DNA of 64,000 bases from Campanula takesimana (taxonomy: Eukaryota; Streptophyta; Magnoliopsida; Asterales; Campanulaceae). Both the position numbers and the translations under genes were made by a program. Position 1 is the first letter of the stretch. Each line of letters opens with the position of its first letter. Shown one piece after another: positions 45,242 to 56,055 of this stretch. The stretch covers positions 1 through 64,000 of the forward strand of contig JAOWBW010001472.1 in assembly GCA_026119855.1 (NCBI GenBank), given 5' to 3'. A model generated the notes under the pieces. It was not told the origin of the DNA. It saw nothing but the letters and a program-made list of their open reading frames with translations, and ran no database searches.

Positions 45242-45866
45242 TATCACATACCAACTCATACTTGCAACGTCCCATTTGATTGTCAATTCAATAGACATAT
45301 AATAATCTATATGGGGAATATTTTCGATAAAAAATAAAATATCCGAATGAGCGGACATAACCTTTATGATTATAAGGGACTAAATAACTTAATATAAGGA
45401 AATGACATTATGATACATGTAGCAAAATAAATATGGCATTTATTTTTTAGTCAGTACGAAATAAATATGGCATTATTTTAAGTAATAAAATATTCATAGT
45501 GCAATCTCATCATTATACAAGCAAGGCTCAATAAAACAAACATGGTAAAACACATTCATTCCTTAAAAATATTAGCATGTCTGATGTTGTGATATTAATC
45601 ATGAGTCGGAGGGAGTAATTTGTATGAGAACCGAGAATTCTTAAAATGAAATTTGGACACTCATTTAAGGACAGAGGTAGTACCTTACATATTTGGACGA
45701 GAATCCTTTGGTATCATGCATCTTGATATTTAACATTAATTTTATTATTAAAAAAAGCTATTAATGGTGATATGTTGTTCATGAACAATATCAAAATATC
45801 AAATTTCTTACCAAAAGTGAATATTTTTGTGTTTTTATCCCTAGTTGCTGCAAATGCAATGATAGT
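45242..45866. other. SPH2 upstream region
   Basis: AT-rich. A lone MITE end (GTCGGAGGGAGTA) lies near 45606-45618 without a visible partner. No gene seen. Confidence 0.4.
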
Positions 45867-45876
45867 CTATATAAAT
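45867..45876 (+). promoter_or_regulatory. TATA box of the second SPH gene
   Basis: CTATATAAAT, 73 bp before the ATG. Confidence 0.6.
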
Positions 45877-45948
45877 CCCAAACAATAACCACTTGGAATC
45901 CAAAGTAACAAAAGTTCATTTTTAAGTAACAAAAACAAGAGCTACAAC

Positions 45949-46392
45949 ATGAAAGATCTTGTTTTCATCTTGCTATTTGTATCATGTCATCTATCTTTCA
46001 CAACAAAGGCTTTCCATTTAACGCCCGAGGAAGAAGTTCATGTCGTTAATGATCTCCAAAAGGAGTCCGACGCTCTGACAGCTCGTTGTTGGTCAGGAGA
46101 CGATGATTTAGGGGAACGTCATCTGTATAAGGGTCAAGATTATAACTGGAGTTTCCATGACCAATTAATCGAGTTTACAGTCTTCAGATGTAGCTTCATA
46201 TGGGGAGCACATCATAATGCCACGTTTGTGGTTTATAACGGAGCATGGAATCAAGTATGTAAAGATGATGCGAGACCTTGTCGCCAAACTTATTGGTCCG
46301 TGAGGGACGATGGCTTCTATTATTCTCTTATGCAAAATCCTACTAATCCCCGTTTATATCAGAAAAAATATAATTGGTATCTTCATAATTAG
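45949..46392 (+). CDS. S-protein homologue (S1 family), tandem paralogue
   Basis: 147 residues, one exon, same strand as and 1.27 kb downstream of the first copy. The signal peptide (LVFILLFVSCHLSFTTKA) is followed by FHLTPEEEVHVVNDLQ, then ARCWSGDDDLGERHLYKGQDY, FRCSFIWGAHHN, QVCKDDARPCRQTYWSVRDDG and a NWYLHN tail. The four family cysteines are conserved. The two copies share most positions, including the block WSVRDDGFYYS, so they arose by tandem duplication and have since diverged while staying open, which suggests both are functional. It is probably a small secreted ligand-like protein; its partner and tissue cannot be told from sequence. Confidence 0.9.
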   Translation: MKDLVFILLFVSCHLSFTTKAFHLTPEEEVHVVNDLQKESDALTARCWSGDDDLGERHLYKGQDYNWSFHDQLIEFTVFRCSFIWGAHHNATFVVYNGAWNQVCKDDARPCRQTYWSVRDDGFYYSLMQNPTNPRLYQKKYNWYLHN

Positions 46393-47621
46393 GAGTTGAT
46401 GAAGGTTTAAGTGACTTGATGTTATACAGGGTAACGATTATGAGATATAAATAATAATTATGGTTTGTAATTTTTTTCTTTTGGCTATAATATTGCTCTA
46501 GATTATTGCTAGCTATTCTTCTATCACTTGCAAAGACATTGTCATTTGTCGTATAAATCAGCCTTACAGCTCACAAGCAATATACACTATACTCGTTTCG
46601 TCACATAATAAATACACATTTCTTACTTTATAATAGTATAGTATGTCCCAAAGGATTTGTGCCCAAGCGACATCTTGAGCAGATTTAAGTTTCTCCGTCG
46701 TAGAGGTCTTGGGTTCGATTCCCCCTGCTGGTTAGAATTGAATTAGTACTTTGCTTAAGCTGTCGATTAACCCACCCATGTTTTTTTTAGCAGTTTTAAC
46801 CATCCAACTTCATTTACGTTTTTAATAAACCCAAATGGCCTAACGACATCCAATAATGTTAGAAAAACCTAACAAAACCTAACCTAATCTAACGCTAGTT
46901 AACGAGAGTTAACTTGGATGTCATTCATTCTTAATTTATATATGATGATTTGAAAAATAATTCAATATTAAATTACGAAAATCGAAGTATTTTTTTTTTA
47001 TAAATAAAAATTTGGGTCAATATCTTAAATGACATAATTACCCTTCCTAAAACACAATTCATTCCCCTCACTTTCTCTCTTTCCCCAACTAGCTCCCTTC
47101 CGTCCCTTCTTCAAAGCTGCAAACCATCCATGAATTTATCTCATCATTCTATTTCCCAATGTTTAACATTTCTGTTAATTAGATTCTAAAAATTAGTGAA
47201 AACTGTAGGCGAAAACTACAGCTAGAATCTTAACGGTTCTGTTAAATTTTTATTATCTTTATCAAGTGTTTAACATTTCTGTTAATTAGATTCTAACACC
47301 CGTTAGGGTGGAGGAAGAAAATGAAGCCAAAACTCATAGTACAATGGTAAAGTTGTCGAAAATAAAGTACGATGGCAAATGTGAATGTAAGCCAAAGTAC
47401 AGTAGCAAATTTTATAGTTTGGCCGTTTAGTCTACGCATTAAATTCTTTTCTCACAATAATATTATATTTTGATGTTTTTCAACAAAAGAAAAGTGTAGG
47501 ATCAGCTTTTTTTTTTTTGTTTATAAAAACTATAGGGGCTTTGATAAGAAAAAAAAACTAAAAACTATAGGGTTTACTATATTTCTTTTAGAAATTTTAA
47601 GGGTCAATAGTGGCTTCAGTT
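46393..47621. other. Intergenic DNA with a SINE-like scrap
   Basis: Around 46650-46760, CCAAGCGACATC followed by AGAGGTCTTGGGTTCGATTCC contains a perfect B-box GGTTCGATTCC, as in tRNA-derived SINEs; no target duplication was found. A 31-bp direct repeat (GTTTAACATTTCTGTTAATT...) occurs near 47161 and 47270. The rest is AT-rich without genes. Confidence 0.5.
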
Positions 47622-47638
47622 TAGCAAACGGATTAGTT

Positions 47639-48319
47639 TTTTTTTTTTTTTTTGAAGCAAACAACAAAATTTTATTAATGCACATAAACATACAAAGTTT
47701 GGAGTTGGCAATCCACATGAAACGGATGCTCAACCCAAGTGGTAGGACTTCCGTTAACAAAAGAAGACCTACAAACAACATCGGCTTTCATTTGCCGTTT
47801 GACTATCTAAATTTATAGAGAGAAGAGAATTTGCATTAAGTTTGTCCCTATATCCATGAAGGTTGTCTGACATCGAATATCCATTTGGAAATGCGAGCAC
47901 TCCATCCAAAACAACCTCTGAATCCACCACAAGGTCCACAATTGTCATCTCCATATACTCCAAGTTTATGACGGATATTTGATTGAGATGTGCAAAAGAA
48001 AATTTCAAAGAAACAACAAATTACACAAAGCCCTCAACAATGGAGGGAAAACAAAGGCTTCCACATAAGATAAGGGAAGAAAACCAAGGCTTCCACATAA
48101 AGGAAGAAAACCAAGTTGAAAATTAAGAAAAAATACATCTTTATTATTGAAAAGCAATAAATTACTCCTAAATTAAACATTAATCATTGATAATAATCAA
48201 TGGTTAAAATTTAATTTAGGAGAATGAGACAAACCTAACTAAATCTTCAAGTTTGAGAGAAAGTTTGGAGAAGATGAGAGAGAAGTTGGAGAGCAGTTTC
48301 TTGACCCTCCCATTCACGG
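47639..48319 (-). mobile_element. Poly(A)-tailed retroposed insertion (truncated LINE or retrocopy)
   Basis: A 17-bp direct repeat TAGCAAACGGATTAGTT (47622-47638 and 48320-48336) brackets about 680 bp, which ends on the left in a T-run, i.e. a poly(A) tail on the minus strand preceded by AATAAAATTTTG. Long, variable duplications with a poly(A) tail indicate target-primed reverse transcription. Minus-strand frames (for example ending TTWVEHPFHVDCQLQTLY) vaguely recall the tail of plant LINE RNase H proteins but are too weak to assign. It could instead be a processed copy of a host transcript. Confidence 0.75.
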
Positions 48320-48336
48320 TAGCAAACGGATTAGTT

Positions 48337-50045
48337 AGTGGGTTAAACTGTTCTTCTCTACATTGATTAAACAGTAAAAAGGGGGTGTAATTAGTAATGT
48401 GGAGTGTATGTAACAATTCCGATTCCTAAATGCCATCTAGCTGCCATTGTGATTAACGGTTTGATTCCTAATTGGGCGAGCTTTGCAAATCCAATTTCTA
48501 AAATTAGGGTTTGGAAATCGGAGAAAGTTCTTGAACAACCTTCTGGTGAGTTTCTCAATCTATGATCTCTCTATTTAAACTGCCTCTTTGCTTGCTGTTT
48601 CAACCTTATACATTCGTAATTGATAGGTCTAATGTTTTTATAAAAATGAATTTTTCTTGTTTTGTAATTGCTAAATGTTGTCTTTGCTTACGGAAGTTGG
48701 CAATTTACTCTGTCTTCTGCGTAAATTTCATTTGGGTTTAAAGAAGTTTCACCGTAATTGGTGGTGGAACCTGTATTTTTCTTCAGGGGGCTTCAAGATG
48801 TTAATGGGAGAAAGAGATTATAAACTGTGTGTTAAATACTAGTACAATTTTTTATTTTTTTTAGTTGATTAACAATCCAAAGAAAGAAGTATTGTTTGAT
48901 ATGTGGAGGAGAATTTAGATGCTGCAATTTTGATCAGGTTAACAGGATCTGATACATTCTACATATTGTGAAAGAAGGCTTCCCAATCTCTTGAAATCCT
49001 CGTCTTTTGGTCGGTACACGTATCTTAAACGATTAAGGGTTCATCCAGTTTGTTGTAGGAAATTAGGTAGACGTACGGTGTGGGGATTGCACTTTCTACC
49101 AGGGCAACCTTGAGGACATAACCATCGTGCCCACGGATAGATTGAAGAATTCAACATCACTAAATATGGAGATTTTGGCTAACAGTGGTTGTAGTCAATA
49201 AGAAGGTCTAGTGGAAGCAAATTAAAGGTTGTAATTTTTTTTTAATTTACTCTGGTTTAAGGCTAGCCTTCTTCAAAACCCTTGTAAGTCAAGTTATTTT
49301 AAGGTAAGGAGTCATATCATAGGTTTGTTAGATTAAGAAGCTTCAAGCAAATATGTAAGATGAGAACTAGGTTTTGGTGTTTCATAGAAGAAGAAAGTTG
49401 AATCTAAAGAAGGCAGCTCCAAAACATGAATCCTCAAGAAGCTGCTAATTTCTTAATTTGTTCGTGGGCAAGGGTAATGCTACTATACCCTTTTGTCATA
49501 ATTATCCATAATGAGCGATATACTAGGTATTGCACAACTTTCCACAAAGGAGGGGAGGGGGGTTAAGTTCCTTGATTTGATTTTGCAAATTTACGAACTC
49601 ATAGTGGTAAGATTAAATGTTCTGATGATCCAAAAAGGGGGGGGGGGGGTAGAGCCCCTCTATTGTTTCAAGTAGCTCTCTCTTGCCCTGCACTTTCTAG
49701 GTTCTCTATTATGGCCTTTAAGCCTAGGTGTTGGGCTAGTAATCCACTGCAGAAAGATGTCATTTGGATCTCAATTGTGGATCTCTAGACCAAAAATAGC
49801 AACTCCTTTCGTTCTTCATTGATCAAAAAGTTGCAATTTTGATTGTATTGGCGTTCCACTCTCGAAAATTGCAATTGTTATGTCTTGTAATTCAAACTTC
49901 TTCCATTGTGGCAACTTGTTGTGCTTATGCTCTGTATCTCTCTCTCTCTCCCTCTCTCTCTTTCCTAGTGTCACATGTTATTTTTTGTGATGCAGGTGAA
50001 ACTTTGTTTTCCCAAGAAAGTGAAGAAAGGTGACAGCAGTCCTGT
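48337..50045 (+). other. Upstream region and probable 5' UTR intron of ALG14
   Basis: Around 48500, AAATTAGGGTTTGG (telo-box-like) is followed by TTCTG|GTGAGTTTCTC (donor at 48546). An acceptor TTTTTTGTGATGCAG at 49995 precedes the 50-base leader before the ATG. A 5' UTR intron of about 1.45 kb is therefore plausible. A G-run (GGGGGGGGGG, near 49640) and a CT microsatellite (49937-49960) lie within. No other gene. Confidence 0.45.
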
Positions 50046-51441
50046 ATGGGGGCTAATGCCTGGTTTCTTCTTGTTGTAATTACTTTCACGGTAATTATGA
50101 CTCGTGTGTTGTATGTCATATGGCGAAGTGGCAAACCACTTCGAAAAACGTCCCCTCAACATCTCAGTACCCTCGTTGTTCTGGGTTCAGGTGTGTTCCT
50201 GATTATGCCTGCTAGTCTCTGCATTGTTTGTTGCGCTTTTCATACTGTTAACTTGTTTTGTTTGTGATGTAGGTGGTCATACTGCAGAGATGCTGAATCT
50301 CTTATCTGTGCTGCAAAGAGATAGGTTTACTCCAAGATTCTACATTGCTGCTGCCACTGATAATATGAGTCTCCAAAAGGCTCGCGCGTTTGAGGATTCG
50401 TTTGTTGATAAGGTTGGTCTCACTTAACTCCCAACTTGGTATAACTTTTTACTTGATGGGTTTGATGTTCCTATATCGTTGTGGCAATAGTGAAATCACG
50501 AAGATTGCTATTCATCAGCGCGTTTGAGGATTCATTTATCTAATCTGTCTCGGTTCGCTCTGTCTTTGTTCATCTTGAAGTTAGAGTTCTGGGTTCTATA
50601 TAAATTGAACACTGATGGTGTTTCGCAAGTGCTTAAGGTCTATAAGATTTTGTCAGCCTCATGTGTGATTTGTTAGTATACCTCTGAATCTCATGATAAT
50701 TTTTTTTTCATTGTGTGGGTGTAAACTTCCTTAAAACAGTCTGCTGGATTGTTGGGAAAACTGGAATGAACCCTTACTTTATATTTTCTCTTCTGATCCG
50801 TTTTAGAGATTGTGAAGAGAGAGTGATGCTTGGTTGTCACGATTCTTTGGTGCATTTGGACGTAACAGAAATTTGGTGCACTGGTCTCTACGGTGTACAT
50901 AGAATAAAATTCTTACTTTGGCTCTCAGTTCCCTTGGGATCGGGAAAGGGATGCTTTAAGTATATTCCCATTTTGGGGATCCAGTGATTTTGAAATGCTC
51001 TGACTAGTTCCAAGCCTTATCTTGATCAGTTGTATTTGACTTGACAGCTTTTCCACCTTTTCTGCATTTTAAAAGCAAGTCTATTTTCTTATCGAGCTAT
51101 AAAGTTGAATATTATCCTCTATCTGTACAGATAAGAAGATTTGCAACCAGTATGCATGCTTCAAGTGTACAGCTGGCCTAATATTTAGCTTCTTAAAATG
51201 GGTTAAATGTAGCATTCGGTAACGTTACAGTTTGATTGTGATTATTCCTAGTCAACGAGAGCCGTACCTTAAACTAGATAACTGTTGTATAGAGAGATTT
51301 ATTTGTCTCACTGTCTCTCTTGAGGCTACTTTGAGTTTACCTAAAGAAGCATGTGAAATTGTCAACTAATGAACTTTATAGGTAAAGATACTGTGTTGTT
51401 TCCCCGTTAATCCATTCGACAGCCCTTCTCCCCCCCCCGGC

Positions 51442-51472
<31 letters not shown>

Positions 51473-53838
51473 GTTGTTGTTGTTTGAGGTGGGGGGGTGG
51501 GTTGTTTTGTTATTTTTATTTGGCGTGCATGTGTTAGTTGTGGAGGGTGGTTGAACTGTTCTATTTCCTTTCTATTGTATCATATAACACAGATTGTTTT
51601 CCAACTCCTACCAAGAAAGGTATTTCTTGTGGCACTTTTGCTTAGGGTCCTTAAGTATGGAATATAGGAACACTACCATGAGTATGTTGGAAGAAGATTA
51701 TACTTATTTGACATTTTAGTGTAAATTTGCTGCAAGTAGATGATTCCCACTTAGGGTGGGGAACTTAGAAATATAAAAAGTTTTGGCCACTTGATCTGTG
51801 CTGAAGGTCTGAATAGAAGCAGAGTATTTGGGCTGGTTGCAGTCTGAAAGAAAGAAGGGAAAGGAGTGAAGTACCTATCCACCGAGGATTTTAGATTCCC
51901 CTGTGACTAGTTTGATAATATGCATATGTCCGGTTGGGATTTTATGGATGGTTTTTTCTTGTACATGGCGGCCTACACTCATCTTCTGGCATCTTTCCGT
52001 CTTTTAGTATACCCATTCACTTATCAAAGAAGGAAACCGTATATACGCACATATACATATATATACATATACATTTGCTTAAATTGATGATGAAGAAAAA
52101 AAAAGGATTTCACAGGAGTGTTAATTGATCATACTCATTCACTTTTCAGCACTCTCTATATTGAATAGTTAGTGCGGTAGGACTCCTCTTTGAGCTACTC
52201 AACTTGCTTCGCTTCATGCTTCAAGTTTGGTCACTAGATTTTGGTTTATATGCTGTTCTTTCCATCATAAGTTGAGCGTCCCATTTGATTCTTTTCCAGA
52301 AAGTAGGAAATTGAATTTTAAGCCACTTTGATGGTGCATGTACACATTTCCTTAGTTTCCACACATTAGTATTGTAATTGCTTGTTAGAACCTGATAGAT
52401 AGTACACGTGATTTTTGTAACTTCATAGAAAGAGGGACACCAAGTACCTTAGATCACTTGGCAAGGGGTGTTCTAGCTAACCAGAGGTCTTGAGTACAAG
52501 GCATGGGAATGCAAAGCGTTAAAACTTCTTAAAACGGACAATTTGGGACAGAGCGGTACTTTTTTATGTGTGTATTACCAAAAAAAAAAAAGACCTTTTG
52601 ACTTGTTTGTTGATTATTATTTTTTCATAAAAAGAGAAAACACTGAGTTAACAAGAGGTCCATAGGCACTTGGTCTGCAACCCTCCACATATACACAATA
52701 TTTGAGAGTGTTCTTTTGGTGTTGATCACAACTGATCTTTAAAAATATACTCACTCCGTCCCAAATGATCTTCACGATTTGACTATTCAAGCTTTTTAAG
52801 GATATGAACACTTCCTTCACTCGCCATGTTCTGCTTATTCTCATTTAGTCCCAAATTGTAGAAATGAGAAGAACTTTTTGGGACAATGAAAAATGGCTAA
52901 TGAGAAAATCATTTCGGGACGGAGGGAGTAGTTGGGAAAAAAACTATTTCACATGTTTACACTTCCAAGAAAAGAGGAACTAATTGCATTTCAAGCTTTC
53001 TGTTTCCAGCATCTTTGCATGCGTCCACTTTGTGAAAATTGTCATCTTATTTCTTCTACGTAATGAATTCTGATGCTTATTGCAGAACGATCCTAACCGT
53101 ACCATCATGAAATGTTTTTTTACTTTTGTGTTGCATAGACAGGCTTCGGATCTGCTGAAAGTCAGCAGTATCTGCAGATATACCGAAGCCGTGAAGTGGG
53201 TCAATCATACATAACCTCTGTTGGAACAACCTTATTCGCTATTGCTCACGCCCTGTGGCTAATGGTGAAAATCAGGCCTCAAGTGGTAATTATTTTACTC
53301 ACATTGTTTCCAGTTTCAGATTTCTTAGCTATGTAACAAATCATTTCATCTTCTTTCCACAGATTCTATGCAATGGCCCGGGGACTTGTATACCACTATG
53401 TGTAATTGCATTCCTCTTCAAGGTTGGGATTATTAACTCGACACTTCTTTTCTTGGTTTGGGGTTAATTCCACATCCACCCCTGAGGTTTGAACAAGTAC
53501 CACTTGCCCCTGTGGTTTGGTTTCGTCTCAATTTCCCACTGTTGGAAATGTATATAAACAAAATGACTATTTTACCCCTAAATCTTCTCGATGCAAAGTT
53601 CAAATACTAAATTAGACGGTCATACGCAGTATTTGACCGTGTAAAAATTGTTTTCGTGCAGGTTTTTGGAATTAGATGGTCATGTATTTTCTACGTAGAG
53701 AGTATTGCTCGAGTGAAGAGATTATCGTTAAGTGGGTTGCTTCTATACAAATTACGAATGGCGGATCAATTGTTTGTTCAGTGGCCTCAACTACAGAGAA
53801 AATATCCTCGCGCTCATTACGTAGGTTGTCTCATGTAG
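50046..53838 (+). CDS. ALG14: ALG14 homologue, UDP-GlcNAc transferase subunit (five exons)
   Basis: Exons: 50046-50190, 50273-50412, 53139-53285, 53363-53422, 53662-53838; all introns are GT...AG and the frame is continuous for 222 residues, close to the family length. Exon 1 encodes a membrane anchor (WFLLVVITFTVIMTRVLYVIW) and ends in LVVLGSG; exon 2 completes the GSGGHTAEM loop typical of ALG14. Exons 3-5 give YLQIYRSREVGQSY, ILCNGPGTC and YVESIARVKRLSLSG, then FVQWPQL near the C-terminus, all family blocks. ALG14 anchors the catalytic ALG13 at the ER membrane and with it adds the second GlcNAc to dolichol-PP-GlcNAc in N-glycan precursor assembly. Intron 2 (2.7 kb) carries a MITE and a SINE scrap. 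No defect is seen. Confidence 0.93.
52430..52520 (+). repeat. Possible SINE scrap in ALG14 intron 2
   Basis: GATCACTTGGCAAGGGGTG followed by CCAGAGGTCTTGAGTACAAG resembles a decayed tRNA-SINE head (A and B box region). Weak. Confidence 0.35.
52750..52928. mobile_element. Stowaway-like MITE in ALG14 intron 2
   Basis: The ends CTCACTCCGTCCCAAATGAT and ATCATTTCGGGACGGAGGGAG are flanked by TA. It is 179 bp and lies about 210 bp upstream of exon 3. Confidence 0.85.
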
Positions 53839-54180
53839 CTGATGATTCAGTTCTGCACTGCCATCGTCAGTCAATTTTCCATAGAAGGTCAATTTATATG
53901 GACATGATTAACTTTTCATGTATAGTGAGCTGCATTTTGTATACCAACAAAACAACTGTTGTAATGGTGAGTTTAAATAAAAAGATTATGTCTCAAATTA
54001 TATTATGCAATCTCCGTGCCTCTCTTTTTTTAATACTCCATCCGTCTAAAAATAATTTCTCATAGTATTTGCATGAAATATTTGAACAATAATTATAGGT
54101 TAATCTAATGAGCTTAATTAAAAAAAATGATGTTTGCTATTAACACCATTATAAACGCTATCGATAACAAATTTTCTCAC
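53839..54180 (+). other. ALG14 3' flank
   Basis: Probable 3' UTR and downstream sequence; no ORF of note. AATAAA-like AAATAAAAAG occurs near 53975. Confidence 0.4.
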
Positions 54181-54355
54181 TGATTCGAAACAAGCCCGAG
54201 ACTACATCAAAAATCGGGACTTCAATCTTGAAGCTATCATTTCGGACATCACCCTTCTATCGAACCATTGTAATTGGTTTAATATTATTGAAGTAGATAG
54301 GAAAGTTGTTAAATTTGCGCATTTAAATGCTAGTTATGCTAGAATTATGTACCTA
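54181..54355 (+). pseudogene. LINE RNase H fragment
   Basis: The frame DSKQARDYIKNRDFNLEAI, then ISDITLLSNHCNWFNIIEVDR and KVVKFAHLNASYARIMY parallels the end of the relic at 42900-43726 (DSTQAGDNIQDSKCKDFSLES; VDRNIIQLAHNNAIFARKMY). Only the last third of the domain remains. The hAT element starts directly after it. Confidence 0.7.
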
Positions 54356-54358
54356 ACA

Positions 54359-55938
54359 CAAGGGCTGTGCAGAAAAAATAGAACCGGACCAGACCAATAG
54401 AACCGGACCGGACCAATAAAAACCGGACCGGTTTAAGAGTGTTGGTCTGGTTTTGGTTCCATATTTCTATAAAACCGATTAATTAGTTCGGTTCCGGTTT
54501 TGATAAAAAAAAATTACGGTTCTGAACCGGACCGGACCAATCATAACATATATAAATATTATAGATATATTATTATTTAGTACATTATATCTATAATTCT
54601 ATATTACAGTTGGGTGTTGTTATACAAACCCGTAAAACTTATGAATACACCTGTAATTGTTCTTTACATTGTTTTACCATTTAAATTTTCAAGCTACTTA
54701 CTTTACGGGTGTAGTCATAAGTTATATGGGTGTGTATAACACCACCCATTACAGTTTACATTTTTTACGATGCCTCTGCGGTCTACGGAATACGAACGAA
54801 CTAAGGAAACCCAATTTCACAAAAGCCGCTAACCCTAACTCTCTCTCTCTCTCTCTCCTTCGCGATCGACCATGGCTCCAGCCCTCCATCTGTAGACTGT
54901 AGCGCCTTCGCCGCCGTGAGTTCGACACCATTCATCTCAGCCTCACCACGAAAGTGAATCCACTCTAAATCGAAGAAAGGTACTGAGTTTATAGTTTGAT
55001 ACTTTGATTTACTTGTCTCAAATTGGTTTACTTAACTCGAATCTCTTTTTGTTCCTGATCTTAGATTATTAGTACTGTAATTACTAGTTTCAGATTTGGT
55101 ATTAATATGGTACTCATCAGTCATTATGTTCATATTTTACTACTAAAAAGTTTTCCGGTACTAATTATGTGACTACCAATCTATTCTTTGTTGAACTTAT
55201 GTCCGTAAGATCTAATTTGTGGTCTTGGAGTAATAATAGAGGATCTACGGAGGAAGATATTTTATTGCGTGGTATGGCGAAAAATATGACAACCAAGTTT
55301 GAAAAGTATTGGGTTGATTTCAGCCGTATGAATTTTGTGCTAATTGTAGCAAATGTCTTGGATCCTCGTTATAAAATGAAATTGATCACCTTTTGCTTTG
55401 CCCAATCTATGGTAAGGCGAGTCCATCTTATAATTCAATGGTTGAGAAAGTGGAACGTACATTGCGTCGGTCATATGAGCATTACCATTCACTTGATTCA
55501 AACAATTTGGGTGCATTTGAGACCGTTGATGTGGGGCAGCCCTCTAGCTCTACGTCCATGGATGTTGATGTGGATGATGATCCTACTCGTCTCTTGGGAT
55601 TACAATTTGCACAACACTTGGAAAATGAGCAAAGTGTTGAAAGTAGGTCCGAGTTAGGCCGGTATTTAGCGGATGGTTGTTAAAACTTGAGTGATTCGTT
55701 TGATATTTTGATGTGGTGGAAGCAAAATTCTTCCAAGTATCCTATTCTCTCTCAAGTTGCACGTGATGTCTTAGCTATTCCCGTCTCTACCGTTGCCTCG
55801 GAGTCCACTTTTAGCACAAATGGGCGTGTCCTTGATTCTTTTAGAAGCTCACTAAGCCCGAAGATGGTAGAGGCTCTTGTATGTGGTCAAAATTGGTTGA
55901 GGTCGGGAGATAAATTTGAAGACATATTTGAAGTTTTA
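54359..55938 (+). mobile_element. hAT transposon relic, left end to transposase
   Basis: The left end CAAGGGCTGTGCAG is followed by subterminal AACCGGACCGGACCAAT repeats (54381-54435, 54515-54540), a combination typical of plant hAT elements. After a Mutator-like MITE come a leader with CT repeats and a likely intron donor (GAAAG|GTACTGAG, 54978), then the C-terminal transposase. The N-terminal BED finger and first catalytic part are missing. No right terminus (TGCACAGCCCTTG) is found; instead the 3' part runs into the inverted duplication at 55939-57059. Confidence 0.75.
54612..54747. mobile_element. Mutator-like MITE inside the hAT relic
   Basis: The inverted ends GGGTGTTGTTATACAAACCC and GGGTGTGTATAACACCACCC are flanked by a 9-bp direct repeat ATTACAGTT (54603-54611, 54748-54756). 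A 9-bp duplication suits MULE mobilisation. It is 136 bp and non-coding. Confidence 0.75.
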
Positions 55939-56055
55939 CATCTCGTTAGTTCACCACCTCGAATCCTCCATCATTTCAATGATTCAATCACAACAGCTAA
56001 TTTACAAGAACATTATCCAATCTGGCAAAAATCAATCAATTATGAGACTAGCTAA
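55140..56055 (+). pseudogene. hAT transposase, C-terminal part (broken)
   Basis: It begins near VTTNLFFVELMSVR and continues with MAKNMTTKFEKYW and VANVLDPRYKMKL (the conserved region before the dimerisation domain). A frameshift occurs near 55400, then YNSMVEKVERTLRRSYEHY continues in another frame. A TAA at 55681-55683 follows LADGC. The hAT dimerisation domain then follows: SKYPILSQVARDVLAIPVST, VASESTFSTNGRVLD, SLSPKMVEALVCGQNWLRSG, ending at 56055. It is similar to the domesticated-looking DAYSLEEPER/RICESLEEPER group, but with two lesions and no N-terminus this is a pseudogene. The last 117 bases lie in the inverted duplication. Confidence 0.8.

Noticed and set aside
54381..54540. Link between hAT AACCGGACCGGACC repeats and the Athila GATCCGACCGGACC motif
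   Set aside because: They share CCGGACC, but the hAT repeats are a usual subterminal feature of that superfamily and lack the GATC arms; treated as coincidence.
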